Assembly: GCA_002110465.1 (NCBI GenBank)
Contig: NEED01000015.1
Coordinates: 1-64,000 of the forward strand
Length of the DNA stretch: 64,000 bases
Reading direction: 5' to 3'
Source of the DNA: an unicellular cyanobacterium SU2
GTDB lineage: Bacteria > Cyanobacteriota > Cyanobacteriia > Cyanobacteriales > Microcystaceae
Part shown: one piece after another, positions 19,036 through 29,053 of the stretch
How positions within the stretch are numbered: position 1 is the first letter of the stretch
How the letters are laid out: each line of letters starts with the position of its first letter
The notes under the pieces: generated by a model
What the model saw: only the letters and a program-made list of their open reading frames with translations
Databases searched by the model: none
What the model was told of the DNA's origin: nothing
Translations under genes and position numbers: made by a program

Positions 19036-19512
19036 ATGACTATAGACGCAATTCAACCTGGTGGAGACCCCCAAGTTGGCAACCTTGCCACTCCCCTTAA
19101 TTCTTCAGGGTTTTCCCTGGCTTTTATTAGAAACTTACCTGCCTACCGTAAAGGACTATCCCCTAACCGTCGCGGGCTAGAAATTGGTATGGCCCACGGT
19201 TATTTCCTCTATGGACCTTTTGCTTTGCTAGGTCCGTTACGAAATACAGAGTTTGCTAGTACAGCAGGGGTATTAGCGGCTGTGGGTATGGTTGCCATTT
19301 TAACGATCGCCTTATCGATGTATGGTTCTGTGGGAGTTACAAAACCCACGGAAACTTTGACCACACCAGAAACTCCAGAAGAACTCGGTACCTCAGAAGG
19401 TTGGGCAGAATTTGCAAATGGGTTCTTCATCGGTGGCTCTGGCGGCGCATTTTTCGCCTATCTTCTCTGCCAAACTCCCTATCTTGAACTGGTACGTTCT
19501 GTAATGGGTTAA
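19036..19512 (+). CDS. psaL: Photosystem I reaction centre subunit XI PsaL
   Basis: This 158-aa thylakoid membrane protein builds the contact surface for photosystem I trimers or tetramers. Seen: the stromal N-terminus (IQPGGDPQVGNL), FIRNLPAYRKGLSPNRRGLEIGMAHGY split over the first conserved block, hydrophobic helices near 75-98 and 125-145, and the acidic lumen loop (TPETPEELGTSEGW). Length and motifs are normal. The start is ATG. A hairpin terminator follows at 19576. psaI lies divergently upstream. Confidence 0.97.
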   Translation: MTIDAIQPGGDPQVGNLATPLNSSGFSLAFIRNLPAYRKGLSPNRRGLEIGMAHGYFLYGPFALLGPLRNTEFASTAGVLAAVGMVAILTIALSMYGSVGVTKPTETLTTPETPEELGTSEGWAEFANGFFIGGSGGAFFAYLLCQTPYLELVRSVMG

Positions 19513-19575
19513 GCGGGTTACAGTTCCAACAATGAGGAAAGAATAATTCTTCATTAATTATTCCTAAAAAACGAT

Positions 19576-19620
19576 AGCTCATACTAGACTTTTTAAGTCG
19601 GTGTGGGCTTTATTTATTTT
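19576..19620 (+). terminator. Rho-independent terminator of psaL
   Basis: AGCTCATACTAGACTT pairs with AAGTCGGTGTGGGCT (with G-U pairs and one bulge) in a 34-nt hairpin, followed by TTTATTTATTTT. It is placed about 60 bp after the psaL stop. Confidence 0.75.
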
Positions 19621-19679
19621 AGTCATATAATCATAAGATCAATTACTGAAACCCCAAGGCAACATTATTTGTGTATTTT

Positions 19680-19976
19680 GGTGGTGTAGAGAATCTGTGG
19701 GAAGACTATGATCAAGAAGACGATGATCAATAAGTTGGTTATGGTTAAAATATAAATGAAGAACTCAAGATGACTTGATAAATGACCGTTTCGATGGCTG
19801 TTGAATGTCCTCATTGCCACTCTACAGATGTTATTAAACATGGAAAATCAGGAGAAGGAAAACAATCTGTTTCTCAAAGATATCACCAATGCACGATTTA
19901 GTGATTGGACTTTACATCAATAAGTACGAATTTAATAGGGAAATTATATAGCTAACAACAGATTCGCTACATCACC
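19680..19976 (+). mobile_element. IS1-family-like remnant, copy A (297 bp)
   Basis: The ends are imperfect inverted repeats: GGTGGTGTAGAGAATCTGT (19680-19698) and ACAGATTCGCTACATCACC (19958-19976). The GGTGATG-type terminus is as in IS1. Inside, an ATG at 19794 opens 35 codons (MAVECPHCHSTDVIKHGKSG and on, stop at 19899) that resemble the zinc-ribbon start of IS1-type InsA. The frame then ends, and the catalytic part is missing. The right 120 bp (19857-19976) recurs inverted at 49677-49796. A non-autonomous, decayed element. Confidence 0.65.
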
Positions 19977-20086
19977 GATTCTTGAAATTATTATTTTAGT
20001 TGACAAACTATCTTTTGACTTGCCCAGATTTTAAAAAAGTCTTATAATTTATCTGTATTCAACGTTTTTTAACATAAATTAGTCCT

Positions 20087-21157
20087 GTGAATTTCTCATT
20101 TAATATTCAACTAATTATCAAAATTATAACGCCAATATTGATTATTGGAACTTCATTTGTCTTGGGATTCATTTTTGAAAAGAGAATTCTTAAGAACCTC
20201 AAAAAAATCGCTCGAAAAAATAATTGGAAATATGACGATATCATTGTCGATTCTTTTCAAGGAATTGGTTTAGTTTGGTTAATTTTAGGGGGAGTTTTCT
20301 TATCTTTACCGACTTTAAGTCTTCCCCCCGCAGCGATTACTTTCGTCGAGAAATTCTTACTAGCCACTTTTTTAGCCTCTGCTACCTTATTTACTTCCCG
20401 TTTATTTGTTGAATTACTGAAGGTTTTTACCACTAAAGAAGATGGGATTTCGCCTTTAACTTCTTTGTTTGAGTTCCTAACCAAAATTGTCATTTACAGT
20501 TTAGGGACGTTGATTATATTACAGTCAATTGGCATTAAAATAACCCCTTTGTTGACTGCTTTAGGGGTTGGAGGGGTTTCTGTTGGTTTAGCATTACAAA
20601 CCACCCTGTCTAATTTAATGTCTGGCGTTAATATTATTATGTCAGGGAAAGTCAAACCAGGAGATTATATCACCTTAAGTAGTGGAGAAAAGGGGTATGT
20701 GATTGATGTAGAATTAAAGTATACAGTGCTTCAAGAAATTACAGAAAATTTATTAGTTATCCCCAACTCTAAGATTATTTCTGGAAGTTTCAAAAATTTT
20801 AGTTTACCAGAGAAACAAATCGTTATTCCTATTAATATTGGGGTGAGTTACGATAGTGACTTAGAAGAAGTTGAAAAGATAACCCTTGAAGTAGCTAGGG
20901 AAATGATAAAAATAATAAATAATCAAGAAACTAACTTTCAGCCATTTATTCGTTATCAAAATTTTGATTATTTTAGTATCAATTTTACTGTTTATATTCA
21001 GATTTTTGAGACAGAATTTTTTGAACATTTAAAAGTCAAACATATTTTCTTGAAAAAACTTCATAAAAAATATCAAGAAGTCGGAATTAAAATTCCTTTT
21101 CCCCTCACATCAGGTTATGTTTCTTCTTCTTTTCCTCAACCCTTGAACTACAATTAA
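20087..21157 (+). CDS. MscS-family mechanosensitive channel
   Basis: A small-conductance mechanosensitive channel homologue of 356 aa that would release solutes on hypo-osmotic shock. It has four or so hydrophobic segments (near 9-29, 56-76, 85-105, 122-160). The pore helix region reads LLTALGVGGVSVGLALQ, and the soluble beta domain follows (GKVKPGDYITL, LLVIPNSKI). The start is GTG at 20087. It is the first of four MscS-type genes in the window; the other three lie at 51-60 kb. It is monocistronic and converges with the LipM-like gene. Confidence 0.92.
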   Translation: MNFSFNIQLIIKIITPILIIGTSFVLGFIFEKRILKNLKKIARKNNWKYDDIIVDSFQGIGLVWLILGGVFLSLPTLSLPPAAITFVEKFLLATFLASATLFTSRLFVELLKVFTTKEDGISPLTSLFEFLTKIVIYSLGTLIILQSIGIKITPLLTALGVGGVSVGLALQTTLSNLMSGVNIIMSGKVKPGDYITLSSGEKGYVIDVELKYTVLQEITENLLVIPNSKIISGSFKNFSLPEKQIVIPINIGVSYDSDLEEVEKITLEVAREMIKIINNQETNFQPFIRYQNFDYFSINFTVYIQIFETEFFEHLKVKHIFLKKLHKKYQEVGIKIPFPLTSGYVSSSFPQPLNYN

Positions 21158-21171
21158 GTAATGTAAAAAAT

Positions 21172-21912
21172 CTATAATCGATAACCTTTGGATAAATTTT
21201 TAATATTGTGCCATTCTTGTGAGGATAAAGGTTGAATAATAAAGTCAGTATTAAAATATTTTTTAGCGGTGTCCGTTAATACTCCAATAATCATTTCTAG
21301 AGAATAATTATTAGATAATTGTTCAAAGAGTCCTAAACGCCATGGTGCAGGTTGATTAAAGATAGTTTCAAATAAGGTTTTATCAGTTGACAGAATCATA
21401 GACCCGTGTTGCAATACAGACTTTTTTCCCCGTCGTTGCGCGCTTCCAATGAGTTTACTTCCGTCAGGAGTAATTAAGTCAGCAACAGTGGCTGTATTAA
21501 AACAACTCGGGTTATGAATATAGCCCCGTTTTGCTGTTCCGTAATCTAACTTAATTCCCAAAGATAACCAACCTTCAATTAAAAACTGACAAATTTGTTG
21601 ATAAATATCTAAAGTTTTCCGATTATTAATAGCAATAATTATCCCATAGGTTAAGTCTCCTTGATGGAGAACTGATCGTCCTCCGGTGGAACGACGGACT
21701 AATTCTATCGGATGTTTTTTCCAAGTTAAATTATGCCAGGATGAAGGCCATTTTTTTTGTAAACGACCCAAAGAAATTGTTGGCGATAACCAAGTATAAA
21801 AGCGCAAAGTAGGAGGATGTTTTCCCTGTTCATTTTGAATGAATAGCCAATCATCGATCGCCATTTGAATGGTTCCTGATGCTTCAAGAGGAGGAATTAA
21901 ACGCCAAGTCAT
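21172..21912 (-). CDS. Lipoyl/biotin protein ligase family, probable octanoyltransferase (LipM-like)
   Basis: A 246-aa member of the LplA/BirA-like fold that transfers octanoyl or lipoyl groups to lipoyl domains. Seen: LRFYTWLSPTISLGR at the start of the fold, the conserved VRRSTGGRSVLHQGDLTY substrate loop, CFNTATVADL with a Cys suited to the LipM-type acyl thioester, KLIGSAQRR and LQHGS. The Cys makes an octanoyltransferase more likely than an ATP-dependent ligase. It would supply the substrate for the lipA product. The start is ATG. The assignment between LipM and LplA is not final. Confidence 0.8.
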   Translation of the reverse strand: MTWRLIPPLEASGTIQMAIDDWLFIQNEQGKHPPTLRFYTWLSPTISLGRLQKKWPSSWHNLTWKKHPIELVRRSTGGRSVLHQGDLTYGIIIAINNRKTLDIYQQICQFLIEGWLSLGIKLDYGTAKRGYIHNPSCFNTATVADLITPDGSKLIGSAQRRGKKSVLQHGSMILSTDKTLFETIFNQPAPWRLGLFEQLSNNYSLEMIIGVLTDTAKKYFNTDFIIQPLSSQEWHNIKNLSKGYRL

Positions 21913-22148
21913 TATTTATATCGGGGGAATAGGGAATAGTCCAGAAACAATTGTTTATAGTCAGTTATCATCAACTTTTCCCTCCTTTTGCACTCTAGCT
22001 TTTTATGTTTTATAAAGGCTCAAGCTTTGACTACAAACTTTTCTAGTGTATAGCACTACGGATTAAGGTTAGTATAACTCGAATCCCTCAAACTTACTCA
22101 CGACAAGGTTGTTCATTCTAAATTCTGCATTCTAAATGCTACATTCTG

Positions 22149-22940
22149 CTATATGTTTAATGAGACCATTGACTTCTCCCATAAAAATGATAGAGGGCGA
22201 CTCATATTCTCAGCAAAACCAAGAATCCCTTGATCGCGGTGTTCATAGAGTAACTCTCCTTGAGAATTAAACAAAAAAGTTCCTCCTCGTTGAGTTAAAT
22301 AGGCAGAATTAGGAACATAAGTTGACCAATTACTTAACACCTCCGTCATATTCCGTAACCGTAAAGTTGCTAATTCAAAAGGTCGCTGAAATCCTGTTCC
22401 TCCAGCAACATTAAAAAATGACCCTTTGAGAAGAGGTAACGGTTGAGCATGAATCACTTCTTGATCATCAATTAATTGGGGTGCATTGCGATCGCCCCAA
22501 TAACCTCGAAACACTTCAGAAAGAGTTCGGGGACTCCCAATTCCCGCACACATTAACATCAAATTCAACCAAGCATTTTGACCCGTTGAAAAACCAGGAA
22601 ATTGCCAAGATAATCCTTGATAGAGTTCTAGAGTTTGATGAATTTCTGCTTGTGGATCAACAAATAACCACTCTTGATTAAACCCAGTATAATCACAAAA
22701 TTTTATCCCAGAATTGCGATCGCCGATCCCAATAGCACGAATGCCAATTCCTTGACCTTGTATTTGTTTTAACTCCCGTTGTATCCACCAAGCATATTCA
22801 AGACTGTCAAAATCTCCTAACTGTGACCAAAGCAAGATCAGAAGTCGATTAACGGGTTGAGTCTTATTCAAAATAGGGACTATATTTCCATCACTAACCC
22901 GTAAGCGTTGCGTCTCTTGGAAAATTTGATAAGTGTTCAT
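22149..22940 (-). CDS. Peroxiredoxin-like (AhpC/TSA-type fold) protein
   Basis: The 263-aa product has the layout of the cyanobacterial peroxiredoxin-like group. It has an early strand (RLLILLWSQLGDFDS), GIGIRAIGIGDR, FVDPQAEIHQTLELYQGL and a closing GGTFLFNSQGELLYEHRDQGI typical of the AhpC/TSA_2 fold. The usual peroxidatic T-x-x-C is not present. The Cys in KFCDYTGF is a different position, so peroxidase activity is doubtful. It could act as a thiol-independent or regulatory member. The start is ATG. It is divergent from recN. Confidence 0.6.
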   Translation of the reverse strand: MNTYQIFQETQRLRVSDGNIVPILNKTQPVNRLLILLWSQLGDFDSLEYAWWIQRELKQIQGQGIGIRAIGIGDRNSGIKFCDYTGFNQEWLFVDPQAEIHQTLELYQGLSWQFPGFSTGQNAWLNLMLMCAGIGSPRTLSEVFRGYWGDRNAPQLIDDQEVIHAQPLPLLKGSFFNVAGGTGFQRPFELATLRLRNMTEVLSNWSTYVPNSAYLTQRGGTFLFNSQGELLYEHRDQGILGFAENMSRPLSFLWEKSMVSLNI

Positions 22941-23114
22941 GTTATAGTAACTATCGATCAGTTATTTATGGTTATTTTAATTCAAACTAATTATCTAAAA
23001 ATTAAGCCAAACCCTAAAAATTTATCATTAAAGTTAATCATTGATGTCTAGACCCTTTTTTATAGGTTAAGATAAACAAAAAGTCTCTGGTATTGATTAA
23101 GTCAGGGTTTCTCC

Positions 23115-24875
23115 ATGCTCTCTCTATTGCAAATTAAAAATTTTACCTTGGTAGACCAGCTTACCTTAGAATTTGGTCAGGGGTTAAATGTACTGACAGG
23201 GGAAACCGGAGCAGGTAAGTCGATCATTCTCGATGCAATTGACATTGTCTTAGGGGGTAAGGTCAATAATCGCTTAATTCGTCAGGGAATGCAAAACGCA
23301 TCCATTGAAGCGACCTTTGAAGTAGATGATCCCCTCAAACAGTGGCTACAAGCACAAGAAATTGAACCCTTAGAAGACGGAACCTTACTCTGTCATCGGG
23401 AGTTGACCTTAACAGGTGAAACCATGCGATCTCGATCGCGGATCAATGGGGTGGTAGTAAATCTACAGGTTATGGGACAATTACGCGATCGCCTCGTAGA
23501 AATTACTGCCCAAGGCCAAACCGTTCAACTGATGGACTCCATCCGACAACGGGAATTATTAGATTTGTATGGAGGAAACTCCCTACTGACACAAAGAAAA
23601 GTCGTAGAGTCTGCTTACGAAAAATGGAATTTAGCAGAAAAGAATCTAAAAAAACGTCTTCAATCAGAGAAAGAGAGATTACAACGCCTTGATTTATTAG
23701 AATATCAACTAAAAGAACTAGAAGATGCTCAGTTGAGTGATCCTGACGAACTTGATCAACTGAACCAAGAACGCGATCGCCTCTCCCATGTGGTGGAGTT
23801 ACAACAGTTAAGTTACCAAACCTACCAACTGCTCTATCAAAATGATAGCGGAGAACCCGCGATCGCCGATCAGTTAGGAGAAGCCGAAAATATCTTGACA
23901 AGTATGGTGGAATATGACAAAGAAATAGAATTAATTTTAGAGATGATTAGATCTGCCTTAACTCAGGTAGTGGAAGCAGGACAGCAAATTAATGGTTATG
24001 GAGATGGCTTAGAAGCTGATCCCGAAAGATTAACAGAAGTAGAAGAAAGAATTAACTTATTAAAGCGCATATGTCGTAAATATGGTCCTAGTTTACAGGA
24101 AACCATTAATTATTATCAGAAATTAAAAGAAGAATTAGGAGAACTAACCGACGATCAACAGTCTATTGAACAATTAGAAAAAGAGCTAACAATTGCCAAA
24201 GAAAGTCTGGACAAAAATTGTCAAATATTGACAGAATTCCGTCAAAAAGCGGCTACTAAATTAGAAAAACAATTGGTCAAAGAATTAAAACCCTTGGCCA
24301 TGGATAAGGTGATTTTTGTTTGTCAAATTACTCCGAGTTCCCCTACAGTAACTGGAAATGATAAAGTAATATTTTATTTTAGTCCCAACCCTGGAGAGAA
24401 AATACAACCCCTTTCTAGTACAGCATCAGGGGGAGAAATGAGCCGTTTTTTATTAGCATTAAAAGCCTGTTTTGCCAAATCAGAAAAGCGGTCAGGAACC
24501 TTGATTTTTGATGAAATAGATGCAGGAGTATCAGGAAAAGTGGCTCAGGCAATTGGTGAAAAGTTACATCAACTCAGCCAAAAATATCAGATTTTGTGTG
24601 TCACCCATCAACCCTTGGTAGCTGCAATGGCGGACAATCATTTTAGAGTTACTAAACAAATGGTTGAGGAATCTTCAGGGGTTGAAACCTCAGAAAATGG
24701 GCAATTAAACTTACCAGAAATTAGAACAGTGGTCAGGGTGACTAATTTAGATGATTTGCAAACTAGACGAGAAGAATTAGCCCAATTAACCGGGGGACAT
24801 TCAGCCAAAGAAGCCATTGAATTTGCTCAGTCATTATTAGTTAAAGCGGAGGCTTATCGCTTGGGAAAGCGTTAA
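23115..24875 (+). CDS. recN: DNA repair protein RecN
   Basis: This SMC-like ATPase helps double-strand break repair. The 586-aa protein begins with MLSLLQIKNFTLVDQL and Walker A GETGAGKS (29-36). It has a long central coiled coil (about 155-360), then the ABC signature TASGGEMSRF, Walker B TLIFDEIDAGVSG and the H-loop LCVTHQP. Full length. The start is ATG. Its 3' end faces pstB with about 100 bp between them. Confidence 0.97.
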   Translation: MLSLLQIKNFTLVDQLTLEFGQGLNVLTGETGAGKSIILDAIDIVLGGKVNNRLIRQGMQNASIEATFEVDDPLKQWLQAQEIEPLEDGTLLCHRELTLTGETMRSRSRINGVVVNLQVMGQLRDRLVEITAQGQTVQLMDSIRQRELLDLYGGNSLLTQRKVVESAYEKWNLAEKNLKKRLQSEKERLQRLDLLEYQLKELEDAQLSDPDELDQLNQERDRLSHVVELQQLSYQTYQLLYQNDSGEPAIADQLGEAENILTSMVEYDKEIELILEMIRSALTQVVEAGQQINGYGDGLEADPERLTEVEERINLLKRICRKYGPSLQETINYYQKLKEELGELTDDQQSIEQLEKELTIAKESLDKNCQILTEFRQKAATKLEKQLVKELKPLAMDKVIFVCQITPSSPTVTGNDKVIFYFSPNPGEKIQPLSSTASGGEMSRFLLALKACFAKSEKRSGTLIFDEIDAGVSGKVAQAIGEKLHQLSQKYQILCVTHQPLVAAMADNHFRVTKQMVEESSGVETSENGQLNLPEIRTVVRVTNLDDLQTRREELAQLTGGHSAKEAIEFAQSLLVKAEAYRLGKR

Positions 24876-24978
24876 AAAAGTTAGAAAATAATCTAGGTAA
24901 AAAAGTAGATTTGATAGAATTAATTTTAGCAATAGGATTAATTACAATTGTTTTAGGTTGGGGAGTCTATGCAATCAA

Positions 24979-25809
24979 TTAACCAAAATGTCCCCCAACA
25001 TATTCACGGGTTATTTCTTCTTGAGGATTCCCAAAAATATTCTCTGTTTTATCATATTCTACCAAATAACCATAACGATTTCCTTCGTCAGATTCTTGAG
25101 CATTAAAAAAGGCAGTAAAGTCTGCCACTCGTGTTGCTTGCTGCATATTATGAGTAACAATAATAATGGTATATCTTTCCTTTAATTGAGCAATTAAATC
25201 TTCTATTTTAGAGGTAGAAATTGGGTCAAGAGAAGAGGCTGGTTCATCCATTAAAATAATTTTTGGTTTCAAGGAAACAGCACGGGCAATACATAAGCGT
25301 TGTTTTTGTCCACCAGAAAGAGACATTCCATTTTCATTGAGTTTATCTTTAACTTCATCCCATAACCCCACTTGTTTAAGAGAAGTTTCTACCAATTCAT
25401 CCATATTTTGCTGAATATTATTAATCCTCGCACCATAGGCAATATTCTCATAAATTGACTTAGGAAAAGGATTGGGTTTTTGAAACACCATGCCAATTTG
25501 TCGGCGCACTTCAACAGGATCAATTTTAGGATGGTAAAGATTTTTCTCTCCATACAGAACCTTTCCCTTTACCTGACAATCATCAATTAAATCATTAAGA
25601 CGATTAAAACAACGAATGAGGGTACTTTTCCCACATCCAGAAGGACCAATTAAAGCAGTTACCTGATTTGAAGGAAACGCCATTGAAACATCTTGTAGGG
25701 CTAAAAAATCACCATAATACACACTTAAATTTTGGGTTTCTAGCACCACATCAGAGGAAAACTGTTGAGGTTGAATAATAGAAGACCGAGTAGAAGAATG
25801 AACAGACAT
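24979..25809 (-). CDS. pstB: Phosphate ABC transporter ATP-binding protein PstB
   Basis: ATPase subunit of the high-affinity phosphate importer at the inner membrane. From ATG 25809 it is 276 aa: Walker [10 protein letters not shown] (55-63), signature LSGGQKQR, Walker [10 protein letters not shown], and switch [14 protein letters not shown], all as in PstB. A TTG six bases upstream (25815) is a weaker start. It is the third gene of pstC-pstA-pstB, with 24 bp after pstA. The operon faces recN. Unlike in many bacteria no phoU follows, and pstS is not in the window. Confidence 0.97.
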   Translation of the reverse strand: MSVHSSTRSSIIQPQQFSSDVVLETQNLSVYYGDFLALQDVSMAFPSNQVTALIGPSGCGKSTLIRCFNRLNDLIDDCQVKGKVLYGEKNLYHPKIDPVEVRRQIGMVFQKPNPFPKSIYENIAYGARINNIQQNMDELVETSLKQVGLWDEVKDKLNENGMSLSGGQKQRLCIARAVSLKPKIILMDEPASSLDPISTSKIEDLIAQLKERYTIIIVTHNMQQATRVADFTAFFNAQESDEGNRYGYLVEYDKTENIFGNPQEEITREYVGGHFG

Positions 25810-25833
25810 AATCAAAATAAAGATAAATAGAGT

Positions 25834-26691
25834 TTAATATTTAGGGCGACGAGTGCTTAAACGAGACAAAATACTGGTAATCAATACTAATGCCACTAAA
25901 ATCAGAGAAGCAGCCCAAGCGAGTTGTTGTTGATTTTCATAGGGAACGGTAGCGAAGTTATAAATTAATACTGATAAAGAGGGAATAGGCCCCATTAAAC
26001 CCTGCATCCAAAATTGAGAGTAAAGGGCAGTAAAAATCAATGGGGCAGTTTCTCCTGCCGCGCGGGCAATAGCAAGGGTTGTTCCCGTCAAAATGGCTGG
26101 TAAAGCAGCCGGAAGAACAATTTGTAAAACCGTATGAAAATTGGATGCCCCTACTCCCACTGAAGCCCAGCGAACCTCTTGGGGGACTAATTTCAGGGCT
26201 TCGTCAGTCGTTCGGACAATAATCGGTAACATTAAGACAGCCAGGGCAAACCCTCCCGCGATCGCCGAAAACGATCCCATCGTCACCACCAACACCCCGT
26301 AAGCAAAAATCCCCATAATAATCGAGGGAACCCCACTCAAAACATTAGCCGCAAACCGAATCCATTGCCCAACTCTGGGAGAACTAAATTCTGAGAGATA
26401 GATTCCTCCTAAAATTCCCACAGGAATCGCCATCAAACAAGCAATTCCCACTAAAACAAAAGTTCCAACCATCGCATGGGCAATTCCTCCTCCGTCTTGG
26501 AGAGGGGCCGGGGGTAATTGGGTAAATAGCCCGAAATCAAGACGACTAGCCCCTTTAATCACCACATAAGCAATAACTAACCCCAACGGTAATAAGGCAA
26601 TAGCTAAGAAGACAAAAGAGACAATGGTTAAAAGCAGACCTAACCAATTACGAGGATGACTTTGATTGTATTCTAGGGATTTACTCGGCAT
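25834..26691 (-). CDS. pstA: Phosphate ABC transporter permease PstA
   Basis: A 285-aa inner-membrane permease with about six helices. The ABC-permease EAA loop region is EALKLVPQEVRWASVGVGAS. DGGGIAHAMVGTF near residue 66 and GIYLSEF are typical of PstA. It pairs with PstC as the translocation pore. ATG start, 19 bp after pstC and 24 bp before pstB, so one transcript is likely. Confidence 0.97.
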   Translation of the reverse strand: MPSKSLEYNQSHPRNWLGLLLTIVSFVFLAIALLPLGLVIAYVVIKGASRLDFGLFTQLPPAPLQDGGGIAHAMVGTFVLVGIACLMAIPVGILGGIYLSEFSSPRVGQWIRFAANVLSGVPSIIMGIFAYGVLVVTMGSFSAIAGGFALAVLMLPIIVRTTDEALKLVPQEVRWASVGVGASNFHTVLQIVLPAALPAILTGTTLAIARAAGETAPLIFTALYSQFWMQGLMGPIPSLSVLIYNFATVPYENQQQLAWAASLILVALVLITSILSRLSTRRPKY

Positions 26692-26710
26692 AGTTGAAAA
26701 AACTGGACAT

Positions 26711-27661
26711 TTAATACTTTTTTACCTGACGGACAATGAATTCCGCCAAAATATTAACGATGAGAGTAATGACAAATAAAATCAGTCCAGCATACAAGAG
26801 GGCAGACTTTTGTAAATCACTGGCTTCAGGGAATTGATTAGCCATTAAAGAGGCGATAGTATTAGCAGGGGCAAGAATCGAAACGTTAAGGGCGTTACTA
26901 TTGCCAATCACTAGGGTAACGGCCATGGTTTCTCCTAATGCCCGTCCTAACGCCAACATTAGACCTCCCACAATCCCAGAAAAGGCAGCCGGAATCAAGA
27001 CACTAATCAGGGTTTGCCACCGTGTTGCCCCGATCCCATAGGACCCCCACCGCAGATCAGCATCCACCGCATCTAGAGAATCTCTAGCAATTGTTGTAAA
27101 AATAGGGAGAATCATAATGGCAAGGATAATTCCTGCCGGCAGCATTCCAGGTCCAATATAATCGGTCTGAAATAAAGGAAACCAGCCAAAATTTTGATGT
27201 AGCCAATTTCCGATAGGTTTTAGGAAGGGAATCAAGACATAAATTCCCCATAATCCATAAACAACACTAGGAATGGCCGCTAAAAGTTCTACTAAAAAAG
27301 TGAGTCCTCGTCTGACTGTGACGGGGAGAAACTTTTCACTGAGGATTATCGCACTACCTAAGCCAACGGGAACCGCTAAAATTAAGGCAATTAGGGAACT
27401 GACTAGGGTTCCGTAGATCATTGGTAAAATGCCATACTGTTGTTGAGGAGGATTCCAACTACTAGAGGTTAGGAATGAAGCCCCAAATTCAGCGATCGCG
27501 GGTTTAGCTTGTAACGCCACTTGAATTCCTATCCAGATTAAAATCCCGGCTAGGGCAAAGGCTAACAGGCGGGTTAATCCCATAAAACTAATGTCTGTAA
27601 TTTTTTCTAATTGGGATCTTGTTTTCTGACTTTGCTGTTCGTTGAGGGTGAGTCCTGTCAT
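26711..27661 (-). CDS. pstC: Phosphate ABC transporter permease PstC
   Basis: A 316-aa inner-membrane permease, first gene of the pstCAB operon. It shows an N-terminal helix (near 29-48), the QYGILPMIYGTL segment after the periplasmic loop, the EAA-type sequence RDSLDAVDADLRWGSYGIGA, and LALGRALGETMAV near the C-terminus. ATG start. The 451-bp upstream region must carry the promoter. I could not recognise clear CTTAACCT-type Pho boxes there. Confidence 0.96.
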   Translation of the reverse strand: MTGLTLNEQQSQKTRSQLEKITDISFMGLTRLLAFALAGILIWIGIQVALQAKPAIAEFGASFLTSSSWNPPQQQYGILPMIYGTLVSSLIALILAVPVGLGSAIILSEKFLPVTVRRGLTFLVELLAAIPSVVYGLWGIYVLIPFLKPIGNWLHQNFGWFPLFQTDYIGPGMLPAGIILAIMILPIFTTIARDSLDAVDADLRWGSYGIGATRWQTLISVLIPAAFSGIVGGLMLALGRALGETMAVTLVIGNSNALNVSILAPANTIASLMANQFPEASDLQKSALLYAGLILFVITLIVNILAEFIVRQVKKY

Positions 27662-28112
27662 GAATCTAAACTAAATGAATATCTATTTTCGCTACTCTAA
27701 GACAATTCGTTTGTCAATTAATTTTTTTTGAAAAACCTGTCCCAGTTATCCTCGAAAATGAAAGACACAATCGTTTAATTTAGGGCAATATTGAAATAGA
27801 AAGTGACTAAAAATAGACGGGAAATAAAATAGGAAATCCCATTTTCAAATTTTAAGAATCCTACTTGAACTTAATCTTATAGAGGAATAGCTTTAAAATA
27901 GTCCTCCGTAGGATAGATCTTGAAAAGATGCTGCTACTTTTTAAGTCTTCCCATAGAAATAGATTAATTGCTCAATCAATATCAATTAGAGGGGGTTATA
28001 TTGATTTAATTTTCTAGTCTAAAACTTCATATTCTCAAAAATACTATGGTATTCTAGCAATTAAATGAACAAAATGTCCTTATCTGATTGAATGGCTTAC
28101 TAAGAAATCTCT
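27662..28112. other. Divergent intergenic region pstC / FGE-like gene
   Basis: 451 bp of AT-rich sequence with no convincing small gene or repeat. It should contain the pst promoter (minus strand) and the promoter for the gene at 28113. No clear Pho box, riboswitch or terminator was recognised. Confidence 0.4.
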
Positions 28113-28991
28113 ATGGCTGAAAATTTATTATCTTTTGAGTTTGAGGTTGTTACCGTTGATAATCGAGGTGATCTTATTAAACGCGATCGCCAAACAACAC
28201 TATATTATATTGAAAAGTTAAACAGTAATATTATCTTAGAAATGGTCGCCATTCCTGGGGGAACGTTTTATCTGGGAGCAAGAGAGAATGAAGAAGGATT
28301 ATTAGCCTCCCAAACCCCTCAACATTGGGTAACTGTTAAACCGTTTTGGCTGAGTAAATATCCGATCACCCAAGGACAATGGCAATTTGTTTCAACTTTA
28401 CCTAAAATTGAAGTCTCTCTCACTCCTTATCCTGCCAATTTCTCAGGAGAAAACCGTCCTATTGAACAAGTTTCTTGGTATGAAGCCAAAGAATTTTGTA
28501 ACAGATTATCTGAGTATACAAAACGTTTTTATCACCTTCCGAGTGAGGCACAATGGGAATATGCTTGTCGTGGAAATACAAAAACCCCTTTTCATTTTGG
28601 GGAAACAATCACCACTGAATTAGCTAACTATTCAGGAGTTAATTGGGAATATGAAGGGAAAATTTGTAGTCAAGGTTTTTATGGAAAAGGTCCATTAGGA
28701 GAGGATAGAAGAGAAACAAACCCTGTCGGTTTTTTTCAAGTTGCTAATCATTTTGGACTCTATGATTTACATGGTAATGTACGAGAATGGTGTGAGGATA
28801 CTTGGCATCGAAATTATCTCGGCGCACCCATTGATAGTATTGCCTGGATAACAGATGGAGATGAGACAAAAAGAGTTATTCGCGGTGGTTCCTGGAATAG
28901 TAGTCCGAAAAAATGTCGTTCTGCTTATCGCGGTAGGTTTGACCCGAATGCTTCTCTATATGATATCGGTTTTCGCATTGCCTATTGTTAA
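28113..28991 (+). CDS. Formylglycine-generating-enzyme-like (SUMF1/FGE-sulfatase domain) protein
   Basis: The 292-aa protein carries one FGE-sulfatase domain from about residue 40: MVAIPGGTFYLGA, KPFWLSKYPITQGQW, ENRPIEQVSWYEAKEFC, LPSEAQWEYACRG, GLYDLHGNVREWCED, RVIRGGSWNS and GFRIAYC at the end. Family members include copper-dependent formylglycine enzymes and many modifiers or carbohydrate-associated proteins. The substrate is open, as no sulfatase gene is adjacent. It is cytosolic by sequence. The start is ATG. A TPR gene follows after 62 bp. Confidence 0.88.
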   Translation: MAENLLSFEFEVVTVDNRGDLIKRDRQTTLYYIEKLNSNIILEMVAIPGGTFYLGARENEEGLLASQTPQHWVTVKPFWLSKYPITQGQWQFVSTLPKIEVSLTPYPANFSGENRPIEQVSWYEAKEFCNRLSEYTKRFYHLPSEAQWEYACRGNTKTPFHFGETITTELANYSGVNWEYEGKICSQGFYGKGPLGEDRRETNPVGFFQVANHFGLYDLHGNVREWCEDTWHRNYLGAPIDSIAWITDGDETKRVIRGGSWNSSPKKCRSAYRGRFDPNASLYDIGFRIAYC

Positions 28992-29053
28992 TCTAAATTA
29001 GAATAATATTGAGTTTCTTAGTCAATTATATTATTAATTAATCAGGAATATTA

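Noticed and set aside
24911-24982. 23-codon TTG-started frame after recN encoding one hydrophobic helix (LIELILAIGLITIVLGWGVY)
   Set aside because: Attractive helix, but there is only a TTG start, no ribosome site, and it ends inside the pstB stop; not enough to call a gene.
27662-27800. Pho boxes upstream of pstC
   Set aside because: No convincing CTTAACCT-type direct repeats with 3-bp spacing on either strand.
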